Positions 31,561-41,911 of a stretch of DNA of 64,000 bases are shown piece by piece. The stretch's first letter is position 1; every line of letters begins with the position of its first letter. The notes beneath the pieces were generated by a model. That model was not told the origin of the DNA and searched no databases. It saw only the letters and a list, made by a program, of their open reading frames with translations. Source of the stretch: Argyresthia goedartella (Eukaryota > Arthropoda > Insecta > Lepidoptera > Argyresthiidae); contig OX463812.1 in NCBI GenBank assembly GCA_949825045.1, positions 4,572,661 through 4,636,660 on the forward strand, given 5' to 3'. The position numbers and the translations under genes are program-made.

Positions 31561-32203
31561 AGCGTATTCTGGTGTGGGGCCAGAAGTGATGTATGTGTCT
31601 GTATGTAAATATACAACAACTTAAATGTACAAATAGCATTTATTGCAATTTTTCATGATTAACTTCGAATAATTTACATTACGGAATATTTATATAGTTG
31701 TATTATTTATCAATTAGAATGGCTAGGACATAGAATAAAATAAGCTCGATTATTTGGAATTTAATAGCACTGATACTGCAATCGAGTTAAAAATTGAAAT
31801 CATTATCTGTGACATTGGCAAAATTGCAAACAGCTAAAGAACATCGAATTATTCCCCGATGCCCGTTGGCTGCTTGCGATTTCGCCTATTTCCGCGGCAT
31901 TCAAAATTAAAAAGCCACTTTGTCTCAGTGATCAAAATGCAACTTTGCTCCTGTTTACTCGAGGCAAACTCCTCTTGTTCGAGCTGCTGAGGTGAAATAG
32001 AACATTTCCCACGAGTTCACAAGGGCTTGTATTTATGAACCAAGAAGTGTTCGGCACGAGCCGAAGGCGACGTCATAGCGAGGTTCGTAAAATCCTTTTC
32101 AAACGCGTTAGGAATATAATTTTTCCGCCTTAGAACCCAAAATCAAGCGGCGAAGGTGCTATTTTTAGCTCTGAAGTCAGAAAATATATTTTTCCTCGAC
32201 TTA

Positions 32204-32269
32204 ACGCCATTTCACCCGAGCCGCAGGCAAGGGTGGATACCCTTGCCTGCGGCTCGGGTGAAATGGCGT
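32204..32269. repeat. Perfect hairpin, 31 bp arms, 4-base loop
   Basis: Arms 32204-32234 and 32239-32269 pair without mismatch around GGAT; the arm contains CACCCGAGCCGCAGGCAAGG. It is strikingly GC-rich for the window. Confidence 0.92.
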
Positions 32270-32344
32270 GTTGTATGCCCTTGTTGTAGAGTCTACTATT
32301 TTCTTAAATAAACCTTTTGTCAGATATAAGCTCGTTTTTGTACA

Positions 32345-34137
32345 TGTTTACGCTTAGCAAACGCTTAGCAAAATATTTGAAAAACTCATACTTAATCAAT
32401 TGCAAAGTCATTTTTATCTCAATAATTTAATTCATATTGCTCAGTTTGGTTTCACAAAGGGTCGTTCAACAGCCGATGCTGGTGTTGAACTAATCGAAAA
32501 TATTTTTGATACCTGGGAAGACGCAATGGATGCAATAGGTGTCTTCTGCGATCTATCTAAGGCTTTTGATTGCGTCTATCATGACACTCTTGTCAGAAAG
32601 TTACGCCATTATGGTGTAAAAGATCAGGCACTTGGCCTTCTGGAGTCGTATTTAACAGATAGGGTTCAGATGGTCGATGTTAATGGGAAAAGATCACCTG
32701 GGTCTTCAATAAGTATGGGCGTACCGCAAGGTTCAATTCTTGGTCCTTTCTTGTTTTTAGTATATATTAATGATTAACCTTACCTTGTTAAAGCAAAACA
32801 TGGGTTAGTATTGTTTGCCGATATATACTTCTTTGATATTTAAAGTTAAAAGACAGCAATCAAATTATGACGAGGTAAACAATGCTATCTCTAGTATAGT
32901 GAACTGGTTTACTGTTAACAATTTATTACTTAATGAAAAGAAAACTAAATGTATTAAATTCGTGTTACCCAATGTGAACCCGGTAACTACAGACATATTT
33001 ATAAAAGGACAGAGATTGGACCTTGTGCAGTCGACTGTCTTTTTGGGCATTACTTTAGACGCCAAACTACAATGGGATCCTCATATAAATAAATTGTCGA
33101 ACAGACTGAGTTCGGCAGCGTTCGCAGTTAAAAAAATTAGAGCTCTTACCGACGTAGACACCGCTAGACTAGTCTACTTTAGTTACTTTCATAGTCTAAT
33201 GACCTATGGTATTTTATTGTGGGGTCACGCTGCGAATGCTAATAGTATATTTATTCTGCAGAAACGGGCTGTTCGTGCAATTTATAGATTAGGGCCTAGA
33301 GTGTCACTGAGGGAAAAGTTTAAAGAAATCAATATTCTGACATTTGTGTCTCAATATATATATATATGACAATCTTGTGTATGTAAAAAGAAATATAACT
33401 AATTTTCAGAAGTACAGTGATATACACAATTTTAATACTAGAAATAAAGACAAGTTGGTTGCTTATGTAAGCCGACTACATAAAATTAGTGATTCTTTTA
33501 AAGACAATTGTATACGCTATTACAATAAGGTCCCTACTGATATTAAAAACTTACCTTTAGACAAGTTTAAAATAATAATAAAACAGAAATTGTATAAAAA
33601 AGGTTACTATAGGATATCTGATTACTTAGAGGACAGATGTCCATGGGAATAGATTGTTTGAGTAACAGGCTGTTTCGATATATAATTAGCATTCATTTTG
33701 TAATTTGACAATATTTTATTTAAAAAAGGAAACGCAAAAGATGCGACGACTGTGGAGTTTCTTCGGTGAGCTCTTCTCCACTTGTTAAACTTGGGTAAAC
33801 CCTAAAAAGGAACTTTTATGACAGATGTCACCTAGAGTAGTGAAAGTTCTGGTGTGGGCATTTGTGGGGAAACAACATAAAATTTGCCATGTTTGTTATG
33901 TCATTATTTTTTCTTTTCCGGTCAGCAGAGTAGCGAAAGGGTTAAGGCAAGCATATGTTTTGTAATGAATTATTGTTGTAAATGTAATATATTATAAGAT
34001 TTATTCATTTAAAAAAAATATGGAGCGATCTTAAGTTTCTCCACCCAATAAAATGTAATGACGGATCTAAGTGATGTAACAACATCCTATGGAAATAAAT
34101 GATTTTTGATTTGATTTTGATTTGATTTGATTTATTT
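32345..34137 (+). mobile_element. 5'-truncated LINE copy (TTTGAN-tail family), plus strand
   Basis: RT pieces (32400-33652), a 3' untranslated region of about 440 bp and a tail of TTTGAT units at 34101-34137 after GGAAATAAATGATTTTTGAT. It differs from the other copies in having a longer 3' untranslated region. Confidence 0.8.
32360..33652 (+). pseudogene. LINE reverse transcriptase with lesions at the catalytic box
   Basis: The first frame carries IFEKLILNQLQSHF, AQFGFTKGRSTADAG, GVFCDLSKAFDCVYHDTL and GVPQGSILGPFLFLVYIND, then TAA at 32774-32776 where relatives have Leu. The next 60 bases contain a one-base insertion inside the catalytic F-A-D-D box, so only LFAD remains in frame. The second frame (from about 32815) gives SLIFKVKRQQSNYDEVNNAI, VFLGITLDAKLQWDPHINKL and YFSYFHSLMTYGILLW. 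A further shift near 33360, in a TATATA run, leads to the third piece ending GYYRISDYLEDRCPWE at 33652. Confidence 0.82.
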
Positions 34138-34185
34138 GTATTTACTATTTTTGTGCAATAATATTCTTTATCTACACACGGATCA

Positions 34186-34262
34186 TAATAGTAGTTTATG
34201 TGACTGCTGCATAATGGAGGGCATTAAAACTCGAGAGTGGGTTTATGAAACGAGCCGAAGGC
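34186..34262 (+). repeat. MITE family A fragment
   Basis: ATAGTAGTTTATGTGACTGC, then CATAATGGAGGGCATTAAAA, ACTCGAGAGTGGG and GAGCCGAAGGCGAG: the first 75 bases of family A, cut off by family C sequence. Confidence 0.8.
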
Positions 34263-34264
34263 GA

Positions 34265-34566
34265 GTGCACAGCTTATATCAGCGCGAAACATTGCGGTAG
34301 CTTAGGTGAAGCGAAGCCCCCTTTGTCCTTCGTGTTAGGTTGAACTTGTAAGATCATCAAAAAATACTTAAAACATAAACTTAAGTACACATAAAAAAAT
34401 ATGTCTTGTTGCCTAGGAACGTTTAGACAACTCGTTAAACGTTACGTTCACTCACTTGTCTGACGGAATATTAGTGACTTGATTAAACGTCGATATCTAA
34501 TTAACGGTCTAGAGAGTTAACTAACTTTAAGTGTCTGATTTAACCAACTAACAGCGACATATACAC
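34265..34566 (+). mobile_element. MITE family C copy
   Basis: It contains GCGGTAGCTTAGGTGAAGCG, AAGCCCCCTTTGTCCTTCGT and GTTAGGTTGAAC, later AACTAACAGCGACATATAC, in the same order as the right two thirds of 44986-45385. The left terminal repeat is missing. Confidence 0.65.
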
Positions 34567-34629
34567 ACAAATATGGCTCGTTTAACAGTTTAAGAACCAA
34601 CCTTAGCTCCTTTACCTTCAAAATCAGGA

Positions 34630-36560
34630 CAAATTATCCTGAAAAAAAGACTCCACTTTTTGCTTATTTTACACAGACTTCCGTTCCTTTCCCATGGCTC
34701 TGCGAGCGGTCTAGGTGGCATAACTCTTCACCATCTCATATATCTCACTAACCCGTTATTGGGCGATGCCGGCGAATCTCTACTCAAAGAGTTGACAGCT
34801 TTGATTAACCTAATGCTATCAGGTAAAATATGTAGTGAAATCGCTCCTATTTTATACGGCGCTAACCTAATACCACTAAAGAAAAAAGAAGGCGGCATTC
34901 GTCCAATAGCGGTAGGGAGCTCTCTACGGCGATTAGCGTCCAAATTATGCTGCCACGAGTTTCATATCCGCCTAACAGACAAGTTCAAACCCAAGCAGCT
35001 TGGTTTCGGTGCCAGGGGCGGATGTGAAGCTGCAGTGCACGCCACACGCACTTTTCTGGAAAATTCAAATTTCGAAGTCTTACTAAAACTAGACGTAAGG
35101 AATGCTTTTAACTCAATTGACCGAAGTACGCTTTTGCAGAAAATCCAAAACAAACTTCCGGAAATTTCAGAATACCTAACGCAGTGCTACGGCACACATT
35201 CAAAATTAATATTTGGTGAACATGAAATCGCGTCGAGCGTCGGATGCCAGCAGGGAGATCCAACTTATGGTACCTTGACGATGGTACGCTGGGAGAAACG
35301 GCCCTTTCAGTCTTAAACGACCTTAACACCATCAAACAGCGTTTCTGTGAGAGAGAATAAATGTGAGGTTTATATCTCGGAAAAACTCCCTGCCTGCACC
35401 CGAAGTGACATTCTCCAAAATTTTAACCAAGTCACACCCAATTTTACTCTACTAACCCGAAGTTCTCTTTTTTTACTTGGCGCTCTAAAATATGAAGACG
35501 CCATACAATAAATTCTAAATTAGTTAAGTTTCATAACTGCTGTATTGCAGCAGGATCAGCTTTTTAAAATTGACGCCCACATCCATAAATACCGTATTAA
35601 AAGAATCCAAAGATATTTTTTTTTTAACATTTTGCTAAATTGTCAATCCTGGTCACAAATTACTTTTCCCATTAAATATGGCGGGCTGGGTATTCGCTCC
35701 ACTAGTGACCTGGCTCCCTGCTTTTCTCTCATCTGTACACAGCACCGTCGCCCTCTTTGGTGGTATCCTTCACGTTACCAATCCCACTGATGTGGTTGTG
35801 ACGGGCTTGGCAGATGCAGAGTCAACTTGGGGGAGCCGGTTTCCCCAGTATATATCTACCCTCGGGAATAACCAGCCATGACGCCTGGGACCTGGTTAAA
35901 CTAAAAACAATGTGCGATTCACTTTTAGCAAACTGTCCAAATCCTACTGAGCGTGGTCGACCGCTGGTAATATCCGAGCCTAAGTCGGGGCTTTGGCTAC
36001 ACGCTTTGCCGTCGAGGAACATTGGGTCCCATTTGGACCCGGCTTCCCTGCGTGTAGCGATATGCCTGAGGCTTGGTCTCAAAGTTTGTGAACCACACCC
36101 ATGCTGCCACTGCGGTAACCCAGTAGACAACCTTGGGCGCCACGGACTTTACTGCCAGTCGAGTGCCGGCCGATATTACAGACACCACGATACTAAACTA
36201 CCTTTTTCGCAGAACACGTGGCCCCGAACCTGCGTGGACACGTTGACCCCGTCCCACTACCGGCGTTGGGCCCGTATGCAGGGGTATGCCGCAGATGACG
36301 CCCAATTGGTCAAGTGCCGCAAATATGCTTTTTTGAAAAGCAATTACATATTTGCGGCACTCGCAGTTAAAACGTTCGGGCAATGGTCGTCAGACACTAA
36401 AGACATAGTGAAAAATCTATCAAAAAAATAGTCAGTATGTCTGACGACCTAAGGATAGGTTCCTACTTCACCCAAAGGCTGACCATAGCAATTCAGCAGG
36501 GAAATGCGGCCGGCGTGCTGGGGACAACGCCCCGGGCTAGCTTAAGTTTCTTAGAATCGA
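34630..36560 (+). pseudogene. YLDD-type non-LTR reverse transcriptase element, internally deleted
   Basis: The first frame (34660-35316) has GKICSEIAPILYGANLIPLK, KEGGIRPIAVGSSLRRLASK, LGFGARGGCEAAVHATRTF, LLKLDVRNAFNSIDR (catalytic Asp) and VGCQQGDP. After GDP a deletion and shift bring the catalytic box in another frame: WYLDDGTLGETALSVLNDL (35267-35325). Then come pieces with WSQITFPIKYGGLGIRSTSD and PAFLSSVHSTVALFGGILHV. The frame 35814-36431 has LWLHALPSRNIGSHLDPASL, ICLRLGLKVCEPHPCCHCG and GRHGLYCQSSAGRYYRHHDT, a Cys/His cluster. The tail RIGSYFTQRLTIAIQQGNAA ends at 36562. This lineage has no N-terminal apurinic-type endonuclease in view; relatives may carry a C-terminal restriction-like nuclease, whose core is not visible here. 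Confidence 0.75.
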
Positions 36561-36562
36561 TC

Positions 36563-38684
36563 TAATGTAACCATTTGTTTGTAAACACCTCTTGTAAAAT
36601 ATAATAACTAAAACTTCAGGCATACTCTGTCTATTCCGATCACCAAACTCCTTCGTCCTACTCCATTCTACCTCTATGCTCATAGTGACCAAAAAACTAA
36701 AGCATTCTTGTTTCGTTGCTTGTTCAAGCGTGGAGGATAAATGAGGATTTATTTGGATTCGACCTCATTTGGTCCTCCTCATCATCGACCTCAACATCCC
36801 GTGGTACGTCTAGTACTGTTAAATATTCTGTGCACGTGGCGAAAATCTCACGGGAATGATGATGTGATTTTAAGACTGACATTGGTATTTCTGCCATGTA
36901 ATTGAAATAAATTGAAATAACCGATCTTGCTACAACCATCGATATTCAAATCTGTGGCTACAACATAGAATTGACAAAATTTCAAATTATTAACCCCCTA
37001 ATTTTAAAAGCTAATTCGAAAGTTGATCGAGATCTTAATTGATTTTAATTTTACCATTTTCCAAAATTTTGATATTTCATATTTAAAGAAATTTTTACAT
37101 CTTGAGTTTTTGGAAAATGTTGGTGTTGACATAATGGACCATGTTACCTTTTGTCAGAACACAAAAAATGATATTGCTTTGTCTTTGCCTGTCCCAGAAA
37201 GTAGAAAAAACAAAGGCTGCGTTCGGTTTGAACCTCTCAGTTGACGCCCGCCATGAGCCCACCTTACATGCTATCTCTTTTGCAGGCGTAGGACTTGTAT
37301 AAAGCTATTCCTCTGTTAGTTTTATGCGGGTGTGGGTGGACGATCAAACAAATCGAACGCACGGTTTTCCTAAATACGATACAAGTTAAATGTTATGGTG
37401 ACATTGACAGCTAGTGTTAGCTAGTATTTTTTAATGCTAGCCAAAGGTAATGTAGTTCTTCTGCCTACATCCTCGATATCTGAATTATTTTCAATATATC
37501 TTTAAAACGAATGAATTGAAAAAATATGTTTACTGTGTTTCGTATTAAGCATTCAAATATATCTCAATGGACATTAAATCTTTTTATCTAAACAAATATT
37601 AAATGTTGTCAATTAAGATGTTTTTAAATGTAATTGGAAATAGAGATAAGTTCGCCTTTGACCATATGCTTTCTCTTAATGTAAATTCTTCCTCATTTAA
37701 TATGTGTGCAATAAATAATTATGAATTATGAATTTATGTTTTATTTTCATTGCCGTAAAGTTAGATTATCGATCCCATTGTGCGGAAGAGACGATAGTGT
37801 GGAAACTAAGAAAAATGCATTTCCCCAGTTATTAGGCCTAGTTAGATCGATTTTTCGCCCCTAAAACCCATATATAGCAAATTTCGTCGAAACTTCAGCA
37901 CCATTTTCGAGAACTCAATACATACATAGTTACAAATATTACTCATTTAATAGTAATCGGCCACGGCCTATGACCTACGGCCTTGCGCCTAATATTGGAA
38001 TAGTGAATATTTTCAGTATGTAATCAATAGATTAATTTATTCTACAGAACTAAATGTTATATCGCAACAGCTGGCGCCACCTACATAAAACGCTGTAAGC
38101 TTTAATGTAATAAGGGTTCTTTCATGCAAGGGCCAACGTCTGTGACTGATTTTACGTGCTGAAGGTGTTTCTTTGTAAATGTTTACCTTTGTCTGAAACT
38201 AGATGGCGCCCATGTAATTCGTTCCGACTGAAACTTTTTGCTTTCAAAAGTACATTTGTTACATTTAAGCGAAATTTATTGTTTTTTTTAGGTATTTGAA
38301 GCCACTAATATTATCCTACAGAAGTAACGGTAACTAATAAACCTGACTAAACGTAGACGGAGTATGGCTCAATCTTACTCGTATCCGGGTAAAGGCCTAA
38401 GCCCCTTGGTGGGGACATTAATGAGCTATATTTGATTACAAACGTGGATGGAACTGTGCCCTGCTGTGTGAGAAATTCAGTAATGCTATGATTGATCGAC
38501 TGATTACATGAATTATAGTATAATCAATCACCCAATATTAATAAATGAAATATTGTTTTATTCATAGCAATTCCAAGTTTTCGGGCAGAAAACTATTCAA
38601 TGATAATTCCTGATAAATGAATAAATAATAATAAATATTAGAGGACAACCTTACACAAATCGAACAAGGTATTTAGTAAGCTCG
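36563..38684. other. Stretch without recognised gene
   Basis: A short minus frame at 36724-36939 and a plus frame at 37023-37244 have no recognisable domain. Otherwise AT-rich intergenic or decayed repeat sequence. Confidence 0.4.
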
Positions 38685-38877
38685 CAAAGGCTTGTGTTAC
38701 GAGTACTAGATGACGTTATATTTAATAGAGATAAATCTTATAAAATACATAGAAAACATCCAAGACTGAGAAACAAATATGCATGCTCTTTTCACAAATA
38801 TTTTCCCTTACCGGGATACGAACCTAGGGCCGTCAGCTTCGTAGGAGGGTCACTACCCGCTAGGCTAAACCGGTAGT
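38685..38877 (-). mobile_element. tRNA-derived SINE, second family
   Basis: Minus strand: head CTACCGGTTTAGCCTAGCGG with A box TAGCCTAGCGGG (38856-38867). B box GGTTCGTATCCC lies at 38813-38824. The body has CATAGAAAACATC and a tail toward 38690. The B box has one departure from GGTTCRANNCC. It is related to the copy at 61360-61548 in body sequence. Confidence 0.78.
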
Positions 38878-39171
38878 CAATTAGATGAATATCCTGCTTT
38901 AATTGTTAATTCTGAAGGCGTCAAAACTAACTACCGAATAAAATAAAAGCTTGGGGGTTTTCTAATTTTCCCAATACATTATGAATGACCTTTATTTGTC
39001 CTCAGGAGAATCCAGCTTACGACAGTGTCATAAGGAAATGAGTAATGGCCCTATTTTCTCAAATGAATTTCAATTCCTCCATAAATTCAAAGTGAGCCCA
39101 GTGGCACCTAATCACAAAAGCTCATTGCAGATGGCGCTTGTATTGTTGGAGCCTGTACATTCTTATAATAT

Positions 39172-39606
39172 ACTAGCTGCCCGAGGCGAGGCTTCGTATT
39201 CTCATATTTCCCCGTCATAAAACTATTCGTTTATCATTTTAGAGACACATTCATGTTTCTGAAATCCATACCGATATTATCGGCCCGTTTTTGAGCATAA
39301 TACGCATCAGACCTCAGATTAACGGAGTTGAATGTAGTAAATAAATTAATCAACCACGTAGGATCTAACTCTAACTCTATGGCTCTAACGCCATCTGGCA
39401 AAATAAGCCGAACTTTACATACAACACATTTTTTGATTTTTTAGCTGTTTATTTGCGTTTTTCGTAATTTTATTTTAATCTAAACCTCCTCTGGACCGAG
39501 GAGAGTAAAACTAAATTGGAACCATACAAACCGAGCCATTTTAGAGATTTAGTAGTTGGTCTTACTAACAGTAACGTACAGCGAGTATTTTTTATAAGTA
39601 TAGATA
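39172..39606. repeat. Dispersed repeat starting ACTAGCTGCCCGAGGCGAGG
   Basis: The start ACTAGCTGCCCGAGG...GCTTCG and the end TTATAAGTATAGATAAG resemble a widespread insect repeat whose copies end in AGTATAGAT. Identification is from memory of the pattern. The TTAGG tract begins directly at its right end. Confidence 0.45.
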
Positions 39607-39710
39607 AGTTAGGTAAGGTTAGGTTAGGTTAGATTAGGTTAGGTTAGATTAGGTTAGGTTAGGTTAGGTTAGGTTAGGTTAGGTTAGGTTGGGTTAGGTT
39701 AGGTTAGTTT
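39607..39710 (+). repeat. Interstitial (TTAGG)n tract
   Basis: About 100 bp made of GGTTA/TTAGG pentamers with a few variants (GATTA, GGGTTA, one GGTAA). TTAGG is the standard insect telomere repeat, here inside unique and repeat DNA, so it is an interstitial copy or a simple repeat of the same unit. Confidence 0.9.
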
Positions 39711-40000
39711 ATGGCGTGCTGACCTCATTTGAGGATAATTCTGCCAGTGACAAATATTTTTGAAAGATCACGTGACATGTTTTTGGACGCAACCTCGGAT
39801 GAATGAATCTCTATGCCTCCAACTATGCCAGCGCCACCAAGCGAGAGCAAAGGCTGACATAACTGCCATTAATAGTGCGCTGAAAATTCAGTTAGGGTAA
39901 AGTCAAGTCATGATAAACGGTACTTGTTGTCTTTCGAATTTAAGGGTTATGCATGCATGCAATATTCTGTTCTTGAGCATCAATCAAAAGCCTGTTTATT

Positions 40001-40460
40001 AATGGTAGTTTATGTTTAATACATATTGGAGGGCATTAAAACTCGAGAGGCGAGTTTCAAAATAATATCACTCGAGAGTTTTAATGGCTAATTATGTACA
40101 GTAACTTTCACTAGTTTATCTACACACATATCATTAGCTCTCTTTGATGTGTTCAGGAACCGCATGTTTAACCGGCATTGTGGCATTGATAATTGCTCTG
40201 CTTTTGTTTAGCTTCTTCAGTAGTACCTTGATGATAGTACCCACTTTATACACAAACTAGGGGCGGGCGGCACGCAGGCGGGCGTCGGCGTTCGAAATTT
40301 GAATCTCATCATTTGTCGAAAATTGATACATTACGGTCATAATGTATCAATATTCACATAAGAAATGAGTTTTTACCAAGTAGTATAGTATTATGCTGGT
40401 TGAAGCGTGCGGTTTTTGGGCGCAGTAAAGAGGTTTTATGATACGTGTGTAGATAAAATA
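40001..40460 (+). mobile_element. MITE family A copy
   Basis: It follows the copy at 16991-17498 in order: a degraded left terminal repeat, GGAGGGCATTAAAACTCGAG, TTGATGTGTTCAGGAACCGC, one unit of GACAAACTAGGGGCGG...CGTTCGAAATTTGAAT, the hairpin (40318-40355) and GTGTGTAGATAAA at the end. Confidence 0.75.
40318..40355. repeat. Hairpin of MITE family A, second copy
   Basis: Arms 40318-40333 (GAAAATTGATACATTA) and 40340-40355 pair with one mismatch around CGGTCA. Compared with 17360-17397, three arm positions differ and all three are matched by a change in the partner. Confidence 0.85.
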
Positions 40461-41454
40461 ATTTATCTACACAGTGCCAAATAAATAATAATAAAAGTAA
40501 TACATGAATGTCCCCACCGAGGTGCACAGGCCTTTGGCATAGAAGTAAGATTAAACCGTACTCCACCACGCTGGCTCAGTGCGGGTTAATGGAGGGGTTT
40601 ACGACCACTATCGATAGTAGCCGGGACAGTTGGAGTTGATACGAAAAAAAAGATTTTTTTCGAATCCATCTATTCCACCATGAAGTCATCTACAGATTTG
40701 ATTTTTGGGTTAACGATTAAGATTCCCACTAAAGGAAAACGTGATAGGATGAAATTTTCTCGAAATAATTTAATTACGAAAATATCTCTAATTGTTTTAT
40801 TTTTTCCTGTAATTCTGAAACCCTAACTAATTTTATTGTGGAACTACGTTCCAAAGGTAGGTATTATGTATTCGTAAAATCTCCTTAAAAAACTTTTAGC
40901 AAAAAAGCGTAGTTTATTTTTAAACAAATTTACCGTGGTTTAGCGCTACGTTATTACATTTTTTCCCGATTCCGTCCCTCTCACACTGCGGGTCTTTCCG
41001 CCTGGAGTAACGGGGACCTTTGCACGGACGAGGCCTTAACTTGTCATCCGAAACACTGAACATCCGACAATGTATATATGTTAAATTTATTATCTCATTG
41101 GTACAATACATTGGTAAGGATTCGAATCTGCATCACCAGTGAGAGAAGCAAGCAATTGTTTAAATATTTTCTTTATATAGTTATTTATTACGTAAGGGGT
41201 CCGAACATAATTAATTTTTGCGCCATCTGGGAGCAACATTGTTTTTCACTTCTTTATACAAAGCAGCTTATCGTCCGCCCCAAAATAAATGGAGATGTGG
41301 AAAAACTGCCCTAATCAAATCGTTTTCGAAATAAAAGTTGCTTAGAAATATGACCGTCACAACCTCCTAAGATATGCCTGCACATTTCTGATACACCCTG
41401 AAATATTAGAGAATGTTCCCAAAGATTGCTAATTGTAAGGCCGTTAACCTAAAA
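40461..41454. other. Non-coding stretch with a SINE B-box remnant
   Basis: 41075-41155 carries TTATCTCATTGGTACAATAC, GGATTCGAATCTGCATCACC and GAGAAGCAAGC, a minus-strand remnant of the 15366-15619 SINE family. No gene. Confidence 0.55.
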
Positions 41455-41700
41455 AAAACTGTCAAGTGCGAGTCTAACTCGCGCACGAAGGGTTCCGTAC
41501 CACCATTGTACGGTGGTACGGAACCCTTTGTGCGTGAATAGTGGTAACGGTAGGGATGGTTTGTTGTGAATAGTTTAACACAGCAAAATGTTGTTTACAA
41601 AGTTATTGGTGCGGCTACTTTTACACTCTTTATACGTAACCAGGTGCTATCATAAGTTTGTATGTGATATTTAAATATTTGTTGTATGGGAGCCCCCTTA
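41455..41700 (+). repeat. Repeat family B copy with internal palindrome
   Basis: Family B sequence from GTCAAGTGCGAGTCTAACTC through GTGCGGCTACTTTTACAC to GTATGGGAGCCCCCTTA, ending before the (CGGA)n part. It contains an inverted pair at 41483-41504 and 41512-41533 (arm contains AGGGTTCCGTACCACC, one mismatch). Confidence 0.75.
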
Positions 41701-41860
41701 TAGTAGTTTATGATACTGTTGCATAATAAGGGTTCTTATAACTCCAGTGTGTTTAAAAAAAATGAGCTATTGTCGAGTTTTTTTATAGTATCATACAAGT
41801 GTTACAAGACCAAGTTATGTACAGTGTCATACACTACTTTATCTACTCTCATACTATAAT
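41700..41860. repeat. Short MITE related to family A
   Basis: It begins ATAGTAGTTTATGATACTGT and ends with the near complement ACAGTGTCATACACTACTTT and CATACTAT. Length is about 160 bp with no coding content. Confidence 0.6.
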
Positions 41861-41911
41861 ACATAAAATAATATTGCAAATGAAAGGCTGAATATAATAA
41901 CAAATTTATTT

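Larger units (their letters stand above)
30704..32344. other. Non-coding stretch with repeat fragments
   Basis: It holds a perfect palindrome (31261-31294), a minus-strand family B fragment (31370-31560) followed by a GGGCCAGAAGT...TATGTAAATATA tail (to about 31620), and a long hairpin (32204-32269). Nothing coding. Confidence 0.6.

Noticed and set aside
36724..36939. 71-codon minus frame with VLDVPRDVEVDDEEDQMR
   Set aside because: Acidic stretch looks mildly coding-like, but there are no homologous motifs, splice sites or context to support a gene.
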